NCBI RefSeq assembly: GCF_001571005.1
Contig: NZ_BCST01000009.1
Coordinates: 1-64,000, forward strand
Direction of reading: 5' to 3'
DNA: 64,000 nucleotides
Source: Herbiconiux solani NBRC 106740
GTDB lineage: Bacteria > Actinomycetota > Actinomycetes > Actinomycetales > Microbacteriaceae
Program-made: the position numbers and the translations under genes
Shown here: positions 52,497 to 63,809 of the stretch, piece after piece
Layout of the letters: each line of letters starts with the position of its first letter
Numbering within the stretch: position 1 is the first letter of the stretch
Notes under the pieces: generated by a model
Databases searched by the model: none
Told to the model about the DNA's origin: nothing
What the model saw: the letters and a program-made list of their open reading frames with translations, nothing else

Positions 52497-53588
52497 ATGC
52501 CTGGGGGATTCTACGGAGCGGATGTCGCCGCGCTTCGAAAACTGGCGAAGCAGTTCGAGACTGCCGCCGATCAACTGAACACGGTCACGTCCACCCTGAC
52601 CACGAGCGTCAATCAGGCGCACGCCTGGAAGGGTCCGGATGCGACCGGCTTCCGCGCCGACTGGAACGGGACGCACACCGCGAAGCTCAAGGCCGCGGTC
52701 AGCGCCCTCCAGGGCGGTAGCGGTGACCTGCTCAAGAACGCCGACGAGCAGGACGCGGCCTCCACCGACACCATGGGTGGCGGCGGATCGGGCGGCGGCT
52801 CGGGATCGGGCGGCTCCGGCGGCTCCGGCTCCGGCGGCTCGGGAGGCGGCGGCAGCTCAGGCGGTGGCAGCTCAGGCGGCGGTGGCGGCGGGGGCGGAGT
52901 CGGCGGCGAGGGTGACGGCTCCAGCAGCTCCAGCGACGCCCACGGCTTCGAGGCCGACGGTTCGGCCTCGGCCGGCACCGAGACCGGCCCGACCTCCGCC
53001 AGTGCCGACGCCAACGCTCAATGGCAGTGGGGCGCCGGAGCGGAAGCGCACGGCGAGTTCGACAACGGAACCGTCTCGGGTGAGGGCAACGCCGATGCCT
53101 TCGTCGGGATCGACACGGATGCCGGCGCCAGCGCGGGCATCAGCCTGGACGGCGCGGAGGCCAACGCCTCCGCCAGCGCGATGGTGGGCGCCGAGGCCTC
53201 GGCCGACGGCTCCGTCTCGGTGCTGAACGGTCTGGCCGGGGCGGAAGGCAGCGCCTCCGCGATGGCCGGAGCCGAGGCCAACGCCGAGGTGGGCGCGACG
53301 ATCGGACCCGACGGCATCGGTGCGAACGCCGGCTTCGACGCCTTTGCAGGCGCTCAGGCCGGAGTGGACGGCAGTGTCTCGGCCGTCGGTGTGACCGCGG
53401 GAGGCGGTGCCGAGGTCTACGCCGGCATCGGAGCCCACGCCAACGTCGACGCGAGCATCTCGATGGACGAGATCGGCGTGAGTGTCGACGTCGGAGCCGC
53501 GCTGGGAATCGGCGCGGGCGTCAACTTCGACATCTCGTTCAGCCCGCAGGACGCCGTCGACTCCGTCGCCGGGTTCTTCGGGTTCTGA
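52497..53588 (+). CDS. WXG100 domain fused to Gly-rich linker and repetitive C-terminus (candidate effector)
   Basis: A 363-residue protein. Residues 1-92 are a WXG100 hairpin (W44-K45-G46). Residues 94-140 are nearly pure Gly/Ser. Residues about 145-363 are a Gly/Ala/Asp/Ser-rich sequence with a repeated alternating pattern (units such as GAEASADGSVS and GAEANAEVGA), and hydrophobic stretches near the end (VGAALGIGAGVNF). Only Trp178 and Trp180 interrupt the low-complexity part. The architecture is that of a secreted type VII substrate with a C-terminal payload; the repeats may form a beta-solenoid or insert in membranes. No enzyme motif is seen. The two following small genes may encode partners. 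Confidence 0.85.
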   Translation: MPGGFYGADVAALRKLAKQFETAADQLNTVTSTLTTSVNQAHAWKGPDATGFRADWNGTHTAKLKAAVSALQGGSGDLLKNADEQDAASTDTMGGGGSGGGSGSGGSGGSGSGGSGGGGSSGGGSSGGGGGGGGVGGEGDGSSSSSDAHGFEADGSASAGTETGPTSASADANAQWQWGAGAEAHGEFDNGTVSGEGNADAFVGIDTDAGASAGISLDGAEANASASAMVGAEASADGSVSVLNGLAGAEGSASAMAGAEANAEVGATIGPDGIGANAGFDAFAGAQAGVDGSVSAVGVTAGGGAEVYAGIGAHANVDASISMDEIGVSVDVGAALGIGAGVNFDISFSPQDAVDSVAGFFGF

Positions 53589-53643
53589 TCCGCATCCGTC
53601 CCCCTTCTTCCTCACCGATCCCCAAAGCTGAAAGGCTGAACCC

Positions 53644-54120
53644 ATGACTCACACGCTGACCTTCCCCGGCGAGTCCGCTCCGGCGTTCCCGTCCGTCACC
53701 CTCACGCTGCCCGACGACTGGCAGGCGCTCTCGGTCTCCGGCGCGGTGCTCGCCGCCGGCAAGACCGTCGAGCAGGGCCAGTTCCGGCCCAACGTGGTCG
53801 TCGCCGTCTCCCGCTTCGGCTCCGACTACTCGCTGCAGACGGCGATCGACGCCGTGGTCGCCCGGGTGGCGAGCATCCCGGGTGTCGTCGAACTCGGCCG
53901 CGAAGAGCTCGAGGTGCTCGGCACGCCCGGGTACCGCATCGAGTTCAGCTACCCCGACGAGCGCGTCGGCACCCTGATGCAGGGTGTGCGGATCGCCGTG
54001 GTCGAGAACGGCCCGGTCACCGACCTGGTGCAGCTCACGGTCACCGCCACCGGCGAGCAGGCCACCGAGCTCTGGGGCGAGCTGCGCGAGATCCAGGCGA
54101 GCGCCACGAGCGCGGCCTAG
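53644..54120 (+). CDS. Small LpqN/DUF1795 (Mog1/PsbP-like) protein
   Basis: A 158-residue protein whose pattern fits the Mog1/PsbP/DUF1795 fold found in LpqN/LpqT and DcrB: LTLPDDWQALS near the start, VVAVSRFGSDYSLQTAIDAVV in the middle, and a strand pair (PGYRIEFSYPD, VQLTVTATGEQ) before a last helix. It lacks a signal peptide or lipobox, so it is cytoplasmic or leaves by the type VII route. Its position after the candidate effector suggests a chaperone or partner, but this is inference from place only. Confidence 0.68.
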   Translation: MTHTLTFPGESAPAFPSVTLTLPDDWQALSVSGAVLAAGKTVEQGQFRPNVVVAVSRFGSDYSLQTAIDAVVARVASIPGVVELGREELEVLGTPGYRIEFSYPDERVGTLMQGVRIAVVENGPVTDLVQLTVTATGEQATELWGELREIQASATSAA

Positions 54121-54129
54121 GCTCGAACC
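54118..54129 (+). promoter_or_regulatory. leaderless promoter with embedded stop codon
   Basis: TAGGCT (54118-54123) contains the TAG stop of the preceding gene and lies exactly 6 nt before the ATG at 54130, as in several leaderless genes of this window. The last gene of the locus may therefore have its own promoter. Confidence 0.45.
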
Positions 54130-54627
54130 ATGGCAGACACCTTCGAACAGGCCCAGGCCCGTGTGCTCGCGCTCAACAGCGACGACTTGCCCTTCGTGTA
54201 TCAGGCGGCCCCCTACGGCATCCAGGCCGTCTGGAAGTACGCCGACGTGAAGTGGGCCGCGATCACCGCGGCCGGCACCATCGACGCCTCCTACGAGCTC
54301 CGGGTGACCCTGGATCCCGCCGAGTCCCAGTGGGAGTTCGACGAGACCGAGTCGCGGAGCGAGACGCGCGTCCGCAGCACCGGTGGCGGCGGATTCAGCA
54401 TCGGCGGCTCGGCCTCGACCTTCAAGGGCAACCAGAACAAGAAGAGCTTCTCGTTCGGCGTCGGGTCGGCCGCGCGCACGACCGACCGGCAAGGCACGCA
54501 CGACGGCAACCTCTACGGGTACTCCTTCACCACCGACGAGATCAAGCAGCCGCTCATCGCGGCGCTCGAGCAGGGCGGCTGGGAGGCCAAGAAGAAGGGC
54601 CTGTTCGGGAAGCTCTTCGGCGGCTGA
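54130..54627 (+). CDS. Conserved hypothetical protein at the end of the secretion locus
   Basis: A 165-residue protein not recognised. An N-terminal helix (EQAQARVLALNSDDLPFVY) is followed by a beta-rich middle (WKYADVKWAAITAAGTID, VTLDPAESQWEFDETES), a Gly/Ser-rich segment (about 90-120) and a basic, Gly-rich end (KKKGLFGKLFGG). There is no signal peptide or membrane segment. It follows the LpqN-like gene by 9 bp and could be an immunity or chaperone partner of the candidate effector, but this rests on position alone. Confidence 0.7.
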   Translation: MADTFEQAQARVLALNSDDLPFVYQAAPYGIQAVWKYADVKWAAITAAGTIDASYELRVTLDPAESQWEFDETESRSETRVRSTGGGGFSIGGSASTFKGNQNKKSFSFGVGSAARTTDRQGTHDGNLYGYSFTTDEIKQPLIAALEQGGWEAKKKGLFGKLFGG

Positions 54628-56532
<1,905 letters not shown>

Positions 56533-56548
56533 AATCGGGTTCCGGAAG

Positions 56549-56575
56549 CCTGAGGGTAGTTAGAAGTCCCTCAGG
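56549..56575. terminator. bidirectional terminator
   Basis: CCTGAGGG and CCCTCAGG form an 8-bp perfect stem around an 11-nt loop, with AAG before and TTT after, extending the pairing. It lies between the convergent MFS and LLM genes; the LLM stop codon (56562-56560) is in its loop. Confidence 0.72.
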
Positions 56576-57903
56576 TTTCCGCGGAGGCCTCCGGCGCCGT
56601 AGGTGGTTCGGAGGATGCCTCGGCGGCGGAGGATGGGGACGAGCTCGCCGAGCATGCGGTGGATCGTCACGGGGTGCAGGTCGCCCGAGAAGATGAAGCC
56701 GTCGTTGTCGGCCTCGTCGCCGAGTTCCTGGATGAAGTCGGCGATCTCCTCCGCCGTGCCGACGTAACCGGCCCGGTCCGAGATGCGGCCGAGGCGCGCC
56801 TTGGCGGTGAGCAGCTCGCGGAGCGTCGCATCCGCGAAGTCGTCGTACCGTCCGAGGAGCCCCTTGATGGTCCCGCGGGAGACGTGGTCGCCGAAGATGG
56901 CGGGGTCGACCGGCCGGTCGAGGTCGAGCCCGGTGAGGTCGGTCTCGAGATCGCTGGACTGCCCGGCGGCCACCGCGAGCAGCGTCTCGTCGTCCGGGTG
57001 CGCCGAGGCGTCGACGATCCGGTCGGCCTCCTCGCGGCTGGACACGATGATCGGCTTGAACACGAACAGCACGTCGATGTCGGATGGATCGCGGCCGTTC
57101 GCACGCGCCGCCGCGTGCACCTTCGCCCGGTAGGCCCGGATCGTCTCGACGTCGAGCGAGGCCAGCGCGAGCTGCACCTCGGACTGCTCCCCCGCGAAGG
57201 CCAGCCCCCGCGGCGACCCGCCCGGCGAGACCACGATCGGGTCGCCCGAGAGCGCCCCGCCCGCGCCGAGCCCCGGGAAGGGCAGCGCGTTGAGCGGGCC
57301 GTCGAACCGGTAGTGCTCGCCGCGATGCGCGAACGCATCCAGCTTCGACCCGTCGGCGAACCGGCCGGTCGCGGCGTCGGCGATCAGCGCATCCTCACCC
57401 CAGCTGTGCCAGAGCCGCCGCACCGCGCCCAGCCACTCCTCGGCCCGGTCGTAGGCGCCGTCGTGATCGAGCGGCTCGGCGCCGAAGTGCCGGCTCGAGC
57501 CGACGTCGGTCACCACGTTGATGCCGAACCGGTTCGCACTCAGGTGCTGCAGCGTCGCGAACTGGCGCGCCGCCTGGTACGGCGAGTACGCCAGCGGGTT
57601 CACGGTCGGCGCGATGCCCAGGTGGGTCGTGGCGTCAAAGAGGTAGGGGGCGAGCAGCAGCGGGTCGTGCTTCGGCCCGCCGTAGGCGCTCCGAATGCGC
57701 AGGTCGAGCGTGTCCGCGTTGCCGAGCGAGAGAGCGTCCTCGATGATCACGAGGTCGAAGCCCGCCTGCTCCAGGGTCTTCGCCGACTGCTGGTAGAGGT
57801 CGGGGCGGGTCCAGTCGTGGTTCCACTCCCAGTACGGGTGGCCCCAGCCGTGCGGGCCGAAGCCGCGCGAGAGGAACCAGCCGAAGTGCTGCAGTCGCGA
57901 CAT
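56560..57903 (-). CDS. LLM-class flavin-dependent monooxygenase (NtaA/SnaA/DszA-like)
   Basis: A 447-residue luciferase-like monooxygenase of the NtaA/SnaA/DszA branch, which uses FMNH2 and O2 delivered by a separate reductase. Typical features are FGPHGWGHPYWEWNHDW near the N-terminus, the TIM-barrel segment FDLVIIEDALSLGN, the insert ARQFATLQHLSANRFGINVV, and GTAEEIADFIQEL near the end. ATG 57903 follows the metY stop by 2 bp, so it is co-transcribed with metY; the frame is open upstream, but only antisense to protein sense. The pairing suggests a sulfur-compound substrate, without proof. Confidence 0.88.
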   Translation of the reverse strand: MSRLQHFGWFLSRGFGPHGWGHPYWEWNHDWTRPDLYQQSAKTLEQAGFDLVIIEDALSLGNADTLDLRIRSAYGGPKHDPLLLAPYLFDATTHLGIAPTVNPLAYSPYQAARQFATLQHLSANRFGINVVTDVGSSRHFGAEPLDHDGAYDRAEEWLGAVRRLWHSWGEDALIADAATGRFADGSKLDAFAHRGEHYRFDGPLNALPFPGLGAGGALSGDPIVVSPGGSPRGLAFAGEQSEVQLALASLDVETIRAYRAKVHAAARANGRDPSDIDVLFVFKPIIVSSREEADRIVDASAHPDDETLLAVAAGQSSDLETDLTGLDLDRPVDPAIFGDHVSRGTIKGLLGRYDDFADATLRELLTAKARLGRISDRAGYVGTAEEIADFIQELGDEADNDGFIFSGDLHPVTIHRMLGELVPILRRRGILRTTYGAGGLRGNLRDF

Positions 57904-57905
57904 CC

Positions 57906-59336
57906 TCAGCCCACCTCGGCGAGATCGGGCGCCGAGGGCGCGGGCGCCGAGACCGCGGATGCCGAGAGCACGGTCGGGGCTGTGGGTTCGGCTGCGACTG
58001 CGGCTGCGGCGGGCCGCACTGCACGGCGCACGGCGGCGAGCCCCCGCTCGAGGTCGGCGATCAGGTCGTCCGGGTCCTCGACCCCCACCGACAGGCGGAT
58101 GAGCCCCGGCCCGATCCCGGCTGCGTCGCGCTGCTCCTGGGTGCGCGCCGCGTGCGTGGTCGACGCCGGGTGGATGACGAGCGAGCGCACGTCGCCGAGG
58201 TGCGTCATGCGCGTGAACAGCTCCACCGCGTCGAAGAAGGCCACGGCCGCCGGCAAACCACCCCGCAGCGTGAACGAGAACACCGACCCCTGCCCGTCCG
58301 GCAGGTACCGCTCGGCGAGCGCGTGGAACGGACTCGACGCGAGCCCGGAGTAGTCGACCCCCTCGACCTCGGGCTGCTGCTCGAGCCAGCCGGCGAGCCG
58401 GGCGGCGGTCGCCGACTGCCGGTCGACCCGGAGCGACAGCGTCTCGATCCCCTGCTGGATGAGGAAGGCGTTGAGCGGGGACGGCGTCGGTCCGAACCGC
58501 GAGGCCACGACGTCGCGCGCGTACGCCGCGAATGCTCCGCCGCCGAACCGCTCCGTGAAGCTCGCGCCCCCCAGGCTCCGTGCCGGCTCGACCAGGTGCG
58601 GGAAGGCCGGGGTCGCCCAGTCGAAGCCGTCCCCGCTCACGATCACACCGCCGAGCACCGCCCCGTGCCCGGCCAGGAACTTGCTCGCCGAGTGCACGAC
58701 CACATCGGCCCCGTGCTCGAGCGGACGGAGGAGGTACGGCGTCGCGAAGGTGTTGTCGACGATCAGCGGGATCCCGTGCCGGTGCGCGACCCCGGCCACC
58801 AGCGCAAGGTCGACGAGGTCGTTGCGCGGATTTGGGATCGACTCGACGAACAGCGCCCGCGTCTCCGGCCGGATGGCCAGCTCCCAGGCGAGCGGATCGT
58901 TCGCCTCGCGCACGAACGAGGTCTCGATGCCGAGCCGGCCGAAGTTCTCCAGGAACAGCCCGCGCGACCCCTCGTAGATGCTCTCGGCCGAGACGAGGTG
59001 GTCGCCGGCCTGCAGCAGGGCGAGCACGGCGACCGACACGGCCGCCTGGCCGCTGCCGACCAGGATGGCGTCGGTGCCGCCCTCCAGGTCGGCGATCCTC
59101 CGCTCGAGCGCCGAGTTCGTGGGATTGCCGATCCGCGTGTAGGTGAAACCATCCTCCGCACCCTGGAAGCGGTCGCGCGCTTGGCCGAAGTCCTCGAACA
59201 CGAAACCCGCGGTGAGGTGGATCGGGGTCGCCCGGGCGTTGACGCCGTCGGCAGCCGCGGTGCGGCCGGCGTGCACCTGACGGGTGGCGAAACCCGGGGC
59301 GCTGCGGCGCGCATCCGGTGTCCTCGGCTCGGTCAT
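57906..59336 (-). CDS. metY: O-acetylhomoserine sulfhydrylase (Cys/Met PLP enzyme)
   Basis: A 476-residue PLP-dependent enzyme of the Cys/Met metabolism family, likely forming homocysteine (or methionine) from O-acetylhomoserine and sulfide (or methanethiol). Features: GFATRQVHAG at the start, TYTRIGNPTNSALERRIA, SGQAAVSVAVLALLQAGDHL, and the PLP Lys in HSASKFLAGHG (about 205-215). A C-terminal extension of about 40 residues, rich in Ala/Pro, is unusual. ATG 59336 follows AGGAG; the frame begins at 59372, but without a site. No SAM riboswitch is seen upstream. Confidence 0.92.
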   Translation of the reverse strand: MTEPRTPDARRSAPGFATRQVHAGRTAAADGVNARATPIHLTAGFVFEDFGQARDRFQGAEDGFTYTRIGNPTNSALERRIADLEGGTDAILVGSGQAAVSVAVLALLQAGDHLVSAESIYEGSRGLFLENFGRLGIETSFVREANDPLAWELAIRPETRALFVESIPNPRNDLVDLALVAGVAHRHGIPLIVDNTFATPYLLRPLEHGADVVVHSASKFLAGHGAVLGGVIVSGDGFDWATPAFPHLVEPARSLGGASFTERFGGGAFAAYARDVVASRFGPTPSPLNAFLIQQGIETLSLRVDRQSATAARLAGWLEQQPEVEGVDYSGLASSPFHALAERYLPDGQGSVFSFTLRGGLPAAVAFFDAVELFTRMTHLGDVRSLVIHPASTTHAARTQEQRDAAGIGPGLIRLSVGVEDPDDLIADLERGLAAVRRAVRPAAAAVAAEPTAPTVLSASAVSAPAPSAPDLAEVG

Positions 59337-59450
59337 CGGCGTCTCCTCTCGATCGTGGGGACAGGTTCGCACGGGCTCGCGCCCCGCAGCCCTTATACGA
59401 AGTTGTGTTACGGCCAGGCGAACGCAGGGGGATCACGAGATGGACTCGAT

Positions 59451-59475
59451 GTTGCGTTAACTAGTTGACGACAAC
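59451..59475. promoter_or_regulatory. ROK operator-like site, ROK gene promoter
   Basis: GTTGCGTTAACTAGTTGAC plus GACAAC forms an imperfect inverted repeat (GTTG ... CAAC). It contains the -35 TTGACG (59465-59470), and a -10 CACGAT (59488-59493) lies 17 bp further, 6 nt before the ROK ATG. It matches 16 of 19 bases with the site at 60707-60725. Confidence 0.6.
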
Positions 59476-59499
59476 GGTGCGCTGAGGCACGATACGAGG

Positions 59500-60693
59500 A
59501 TGACGCCCGGCACCACCTTCTCGCGCCGCTCCGCGAACCCGGGATCACAGGCAGCGCTGCGGAAGCTCAACCAGCAACGGATCGTGCACACGCTGCTGCA
59601 GGCCGGCAGCCTCACGCAGGCCGAACTCTCGCGCCAGACCGGGCTGTCGACCGCCACCGTGTCCAACATCGTGAAGTCGATGGTCGAGCGCGGACTGCTC
59701 ACCACGGCCCCCACCACGAGCTCCGGCCGCCGCGCCCTCTCGGTCAGCCTCTCGGGCGACGACACGATCGCCGCCGGCATCGACATCGGCCGCAGCCACG
59801 TGCGCGTGGTCCTCTGCACGATCGACCACAAGGTGGTCGCCGAGCGGTGGCAGCCGCTGCCGCTGGGCCACGAGGCCGACTTCGCCCTCGAGGTCGCGTC
59901 CGGCATCCTCGACGAACTGCTCGGCACCTGCGGGCGCAGCCGTTCCGCGGTGATCGGCGTGGGGCTCGGCGTGCCCGGGCCGATCGACAGCCGCAGCCAC
60001 ACCGTGATCGACGGCACGATCCTCCCGCAGTGGGTGGGCATCACGGTCGACGAGATCCAGGACAGGCTCAAGCTGCCCGTGAGGCTGGAGAACGACGCCA
60101 ACCTCGGAGCCATCGCCGAGATCACCTGGGGGCCGCACAAAGGTGTGGACAACCTCATCTTCGTCAAGGTCGGGACCGGCATCGGCTCGGGCCTCATCCT
60201 CGACGGCGAGATCTTCGGCGGCAACGTCGGCATCAGCGGCGAGATCGGCCACCTGCCGATCCACGAGCACGGGCTGATCTGCCGCTGCGGCAACCGCGGC
60301 TGCCTCGAGACCATCGCCTCGACCGCCATCCTGATCGAGCTGCTCAGCCGCGAGCCCCAGAACGTGCGCTCGACCGCCGACATCGTGCGGCTCGCCGAGG
60401 AGGGCGACAAGGCCACGCTGCGGGTCGTCGACGACGCCGGGCAGGCCCTCGGCCGTGCCCTCGCGGCCATCGCGAACCTGCTGAACCCGCGGATGGTCGT
60501 GATCGGCGGCCCGCTCGCCGGCCTCGGCAACCGGATGCTCGAACCGGTCAGGACGGGCTTCATGCGGTACAGCTCTCCCGTGGTCTTCGACACCACCGAG
60601 CTCGCCGTCTCGAGCTTCACCGACCGCGCCGAAGCCCTGGGGGCGGCCGCCATCGTCATCCAGGAATTCGAGGCCGTCGGATTCGACACCTAA
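59500..60693 (+). CDS. ROK-family transcriptional repressor
   Basis: A 397-residue ROK (NagC/XylR-type) regulator. An N-terminal winged helix (about 22-75; GSLTQAELSRQTGLSTATVS) is followed by a sugar-kinase-like fold with GIDIGRSHVRVVL, GVGLGVPGPID and the ROK signature LPIHEHGLICRCGNRGCLE (His and Cys zinc site, about 248-268). Such proteins release DNA when a sugar binds. It precedes a sugar ABC transporter, and its own promoter and that of the transporter share an operator-like site, so it is probably autoregulated and represses uptake without the sugar. Confidence 0.92.
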   Translation: MTPGTTFSRRSANPGSQAALRKLNQQRIVHTLLQAGSLTQAELSRQTGLSTATVSNIVKSMVERGLLTTAPTTSSGRRALSVSLSGDDTIAAGIDIGRSHVRVVLCTIDHKVVAERWQPLPLGHEADFALEVASGILDELLGTCGRSRSAVIGVGLGVPGPIDSRSHTVIDGTILPQWVGITVDEIQDRLKLPVRLENDANLGAIAEITWGPHKGVDNLIFVKVGTGIGSGLILDGEIFGGNVGISGEIGHLPIHEHGLICRCGNRGCLETIASTAILIELLSREPQNVRSTADIVRLAEEGDKATLRVVDDAGQALGRALAAIANLLNPRMVVIGGPLAGLGNRMLEPVRTGFMRYSSPVVFDTTELAVSSFTDRAEALGAAAIVIQEFEAVGFDT

Positions 60694-60706
60694 GCGTTAT
60701 CTCAAC

Positions 60707-60749
60707 GTTGCGTTCACAACTTGACCGCAAGCCTCCGACGATGCAGACT
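60707..60749 (+). promoter_or_regulatory. promoter and operator of the sugar ABC operon
   Basis: The operator GTTGCGTTCACAACTTGAC (60707-60725) continues into CGCAAG, giving an inverted TTGCG / CGCAA pair. The -35 TTGACC (60721-60726) is inside it, and the -10 CAGACT (60744-60749) is 17 bp away. Bound repressor would cover the -35 box. Confidence 0.7.
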
Positions 60750-60792
60750 TTCTCAGTCAGACGAAGCAGTTGGAAACGACGAGGAGGTCGGC

Positions 60793-62369
<1,577 letters not shown>

Positions 62370-62373
<4 letters not shown>

Positions 62374-63752
62374 CCGCATCGACCGAGGCGCCCGCGAAGA
62401 AGCGATTCTCATTCCGAGACCTGGGCAAGATGTTCGGGGGCGGCTCCTCGAACGTCCGCCAGTTCGGCATCCTGTTCAGCCTGATCGCGATCATCGTGCT
62501 GTTCCAGATCCTGACGGACGGCCTGACGCTCTCCTCCGGCAACCTGATCAACCTGGTCAGCCAGTACGCCTACATCCTGATCCTCGCGATCGGCATGGTG
62601 ATGGTGATCATCGCCGGCCACATCGACCTGTCGGTCGGTTCGGTGGCGGCCTTCGTCGGCATCGTCGTCGCGACCGCGATGCAGCAGTGGAACCTCCCCT
62701 GGCCGCTCGGCATCGTGCTCGGCCTGGTCGTCGGCGCCCTGATCGGCGCCTGGCAGGGCTGGTGGGTCGCCTTCGTCGGCGTCCCCGCGTTCATCGTGAC
62801 GCTGGCCGGCATGCTCATCTTCCGAGGCGGCAACCAGCTCATCGGTAACGCGAACACGATCCCGGTGCCCCAGGGCTTCACCGAGATCGGCGCCGGCTAC
62901 CTCCCCGAGGTCGGCCCGGACACCGGCTACAACAACCTCACGCTGCTGCTCGGCCTCATCATCGCCCTCGCCGTGATCTTCATGGAGTTCCGCGCCCGCC
63001 GCGTGCAGCGCACCATGGGCTCGCAGCCGGCTCCGCTCTGGGTCAGCATCATCAAGGTCGTCGTGCTCGTCGTCGTGATCGGCTTCGCCTCGGTGCTGTT
63101 CGCCGGTGGCCGTGTGGGCACCAGCTTCCCGATCTCGGGCATCATCCTCGGTGTCCTGGTGCTCGTGTACTCCTTCGTCACCCGCAACACGATCTTCGGC
63201 CGTCACATCTACTCGGTCGGTGGCAACAAGCACGCCGCCGAGCTGTCGGGTGTGAAGTCCCGCCGCATCGACTTCCTCGTGATGATGAACATGTCGACCC
63301 TGGCGGCCCTGGCCGGCATGATCTTCGTGGCCCGCTCGCAGGCCTCCGGCCCGCAGGACGGCATCGGCTGGGAGCTCGACGCGATCGCCGCCGTCTTCAT
63401 CGGTGGCGCCGCGGTGGCCGGTGGTATCGGCACCGTCGGCGGTTCGATCATCGGTGGTCTGGTCATGGCCGTCCTCAACAACGGCCTCCAGCTGCTGGGT
63501 GTCGGCGCCGACCGCGTGCAGATCATCAAGGGCCTCGTGCTCCTCGTGGCCGTCGGCCTGGATGTCTGGAACAAGTCGCAGGGTCGCCCGTCGATCATCG
63601 GCTTCCTCACCAAGAACCGGCGGAAGGACAAGCTCGACCTCGAGCCCACGTCCAGCTCGCCGTCCGTCGGCGCCGGCGAGGCCCCCTCGGAGGACCCGCA
63701 GGGCCTCGTGCCCACGGCGGGTACCCCCGACACGTCCCGCCCCCGCGGCTGA
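62370..63752 (+). CDS. gguB: Multiple-monosaccharide ABC transporter, permease
   Basis: A 460-residue inner-membrane permease of the GguB/XylH (RbsC-like) family with about 10-12 hydrophobic segments. The family block [20 protein letters not shown] (about 88-107), the loop [19 protein letters not shown] (about 274-292) and [20 protein letters not shown] (about 343-362) are conserved. A cytoplasmic tail of about 50 residues is rich in Ser and Pro. It starts within the ATPase stop (GTGA), so the operon is tightly coupled. Confidence 0.93.
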
Positions 63753-63809
63753 CACCCCTCTACTCAATTCCCTATCACCACAACCCCAACCGAGAGAAAG
63801 TACTCAACG

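Noticed and set aside
47078-52498. Minus-strand open frame of 1806 codons opposite the secretion ATPase
   Set aside because: It has no recognisable domains, a composition typical of high-GC antisense frames, and would require two large proteins on opposite strands.
56560-59436. Single 958-codon frame suggesting a fusion of LLM oxygenase with an upstream part
   Set aside because: The upstream part is out of frame with metY and Arg/Pro-rich; LLM begins normally at 57903 and metY is intact in another frame.
59337-59500. SAM riboswitch or similar leader upstream of metY
   Set aside because: No stem order or conserved core of a SAM riboswitch was recognised; the region is better explained by the metY leader and the ROK promoter.
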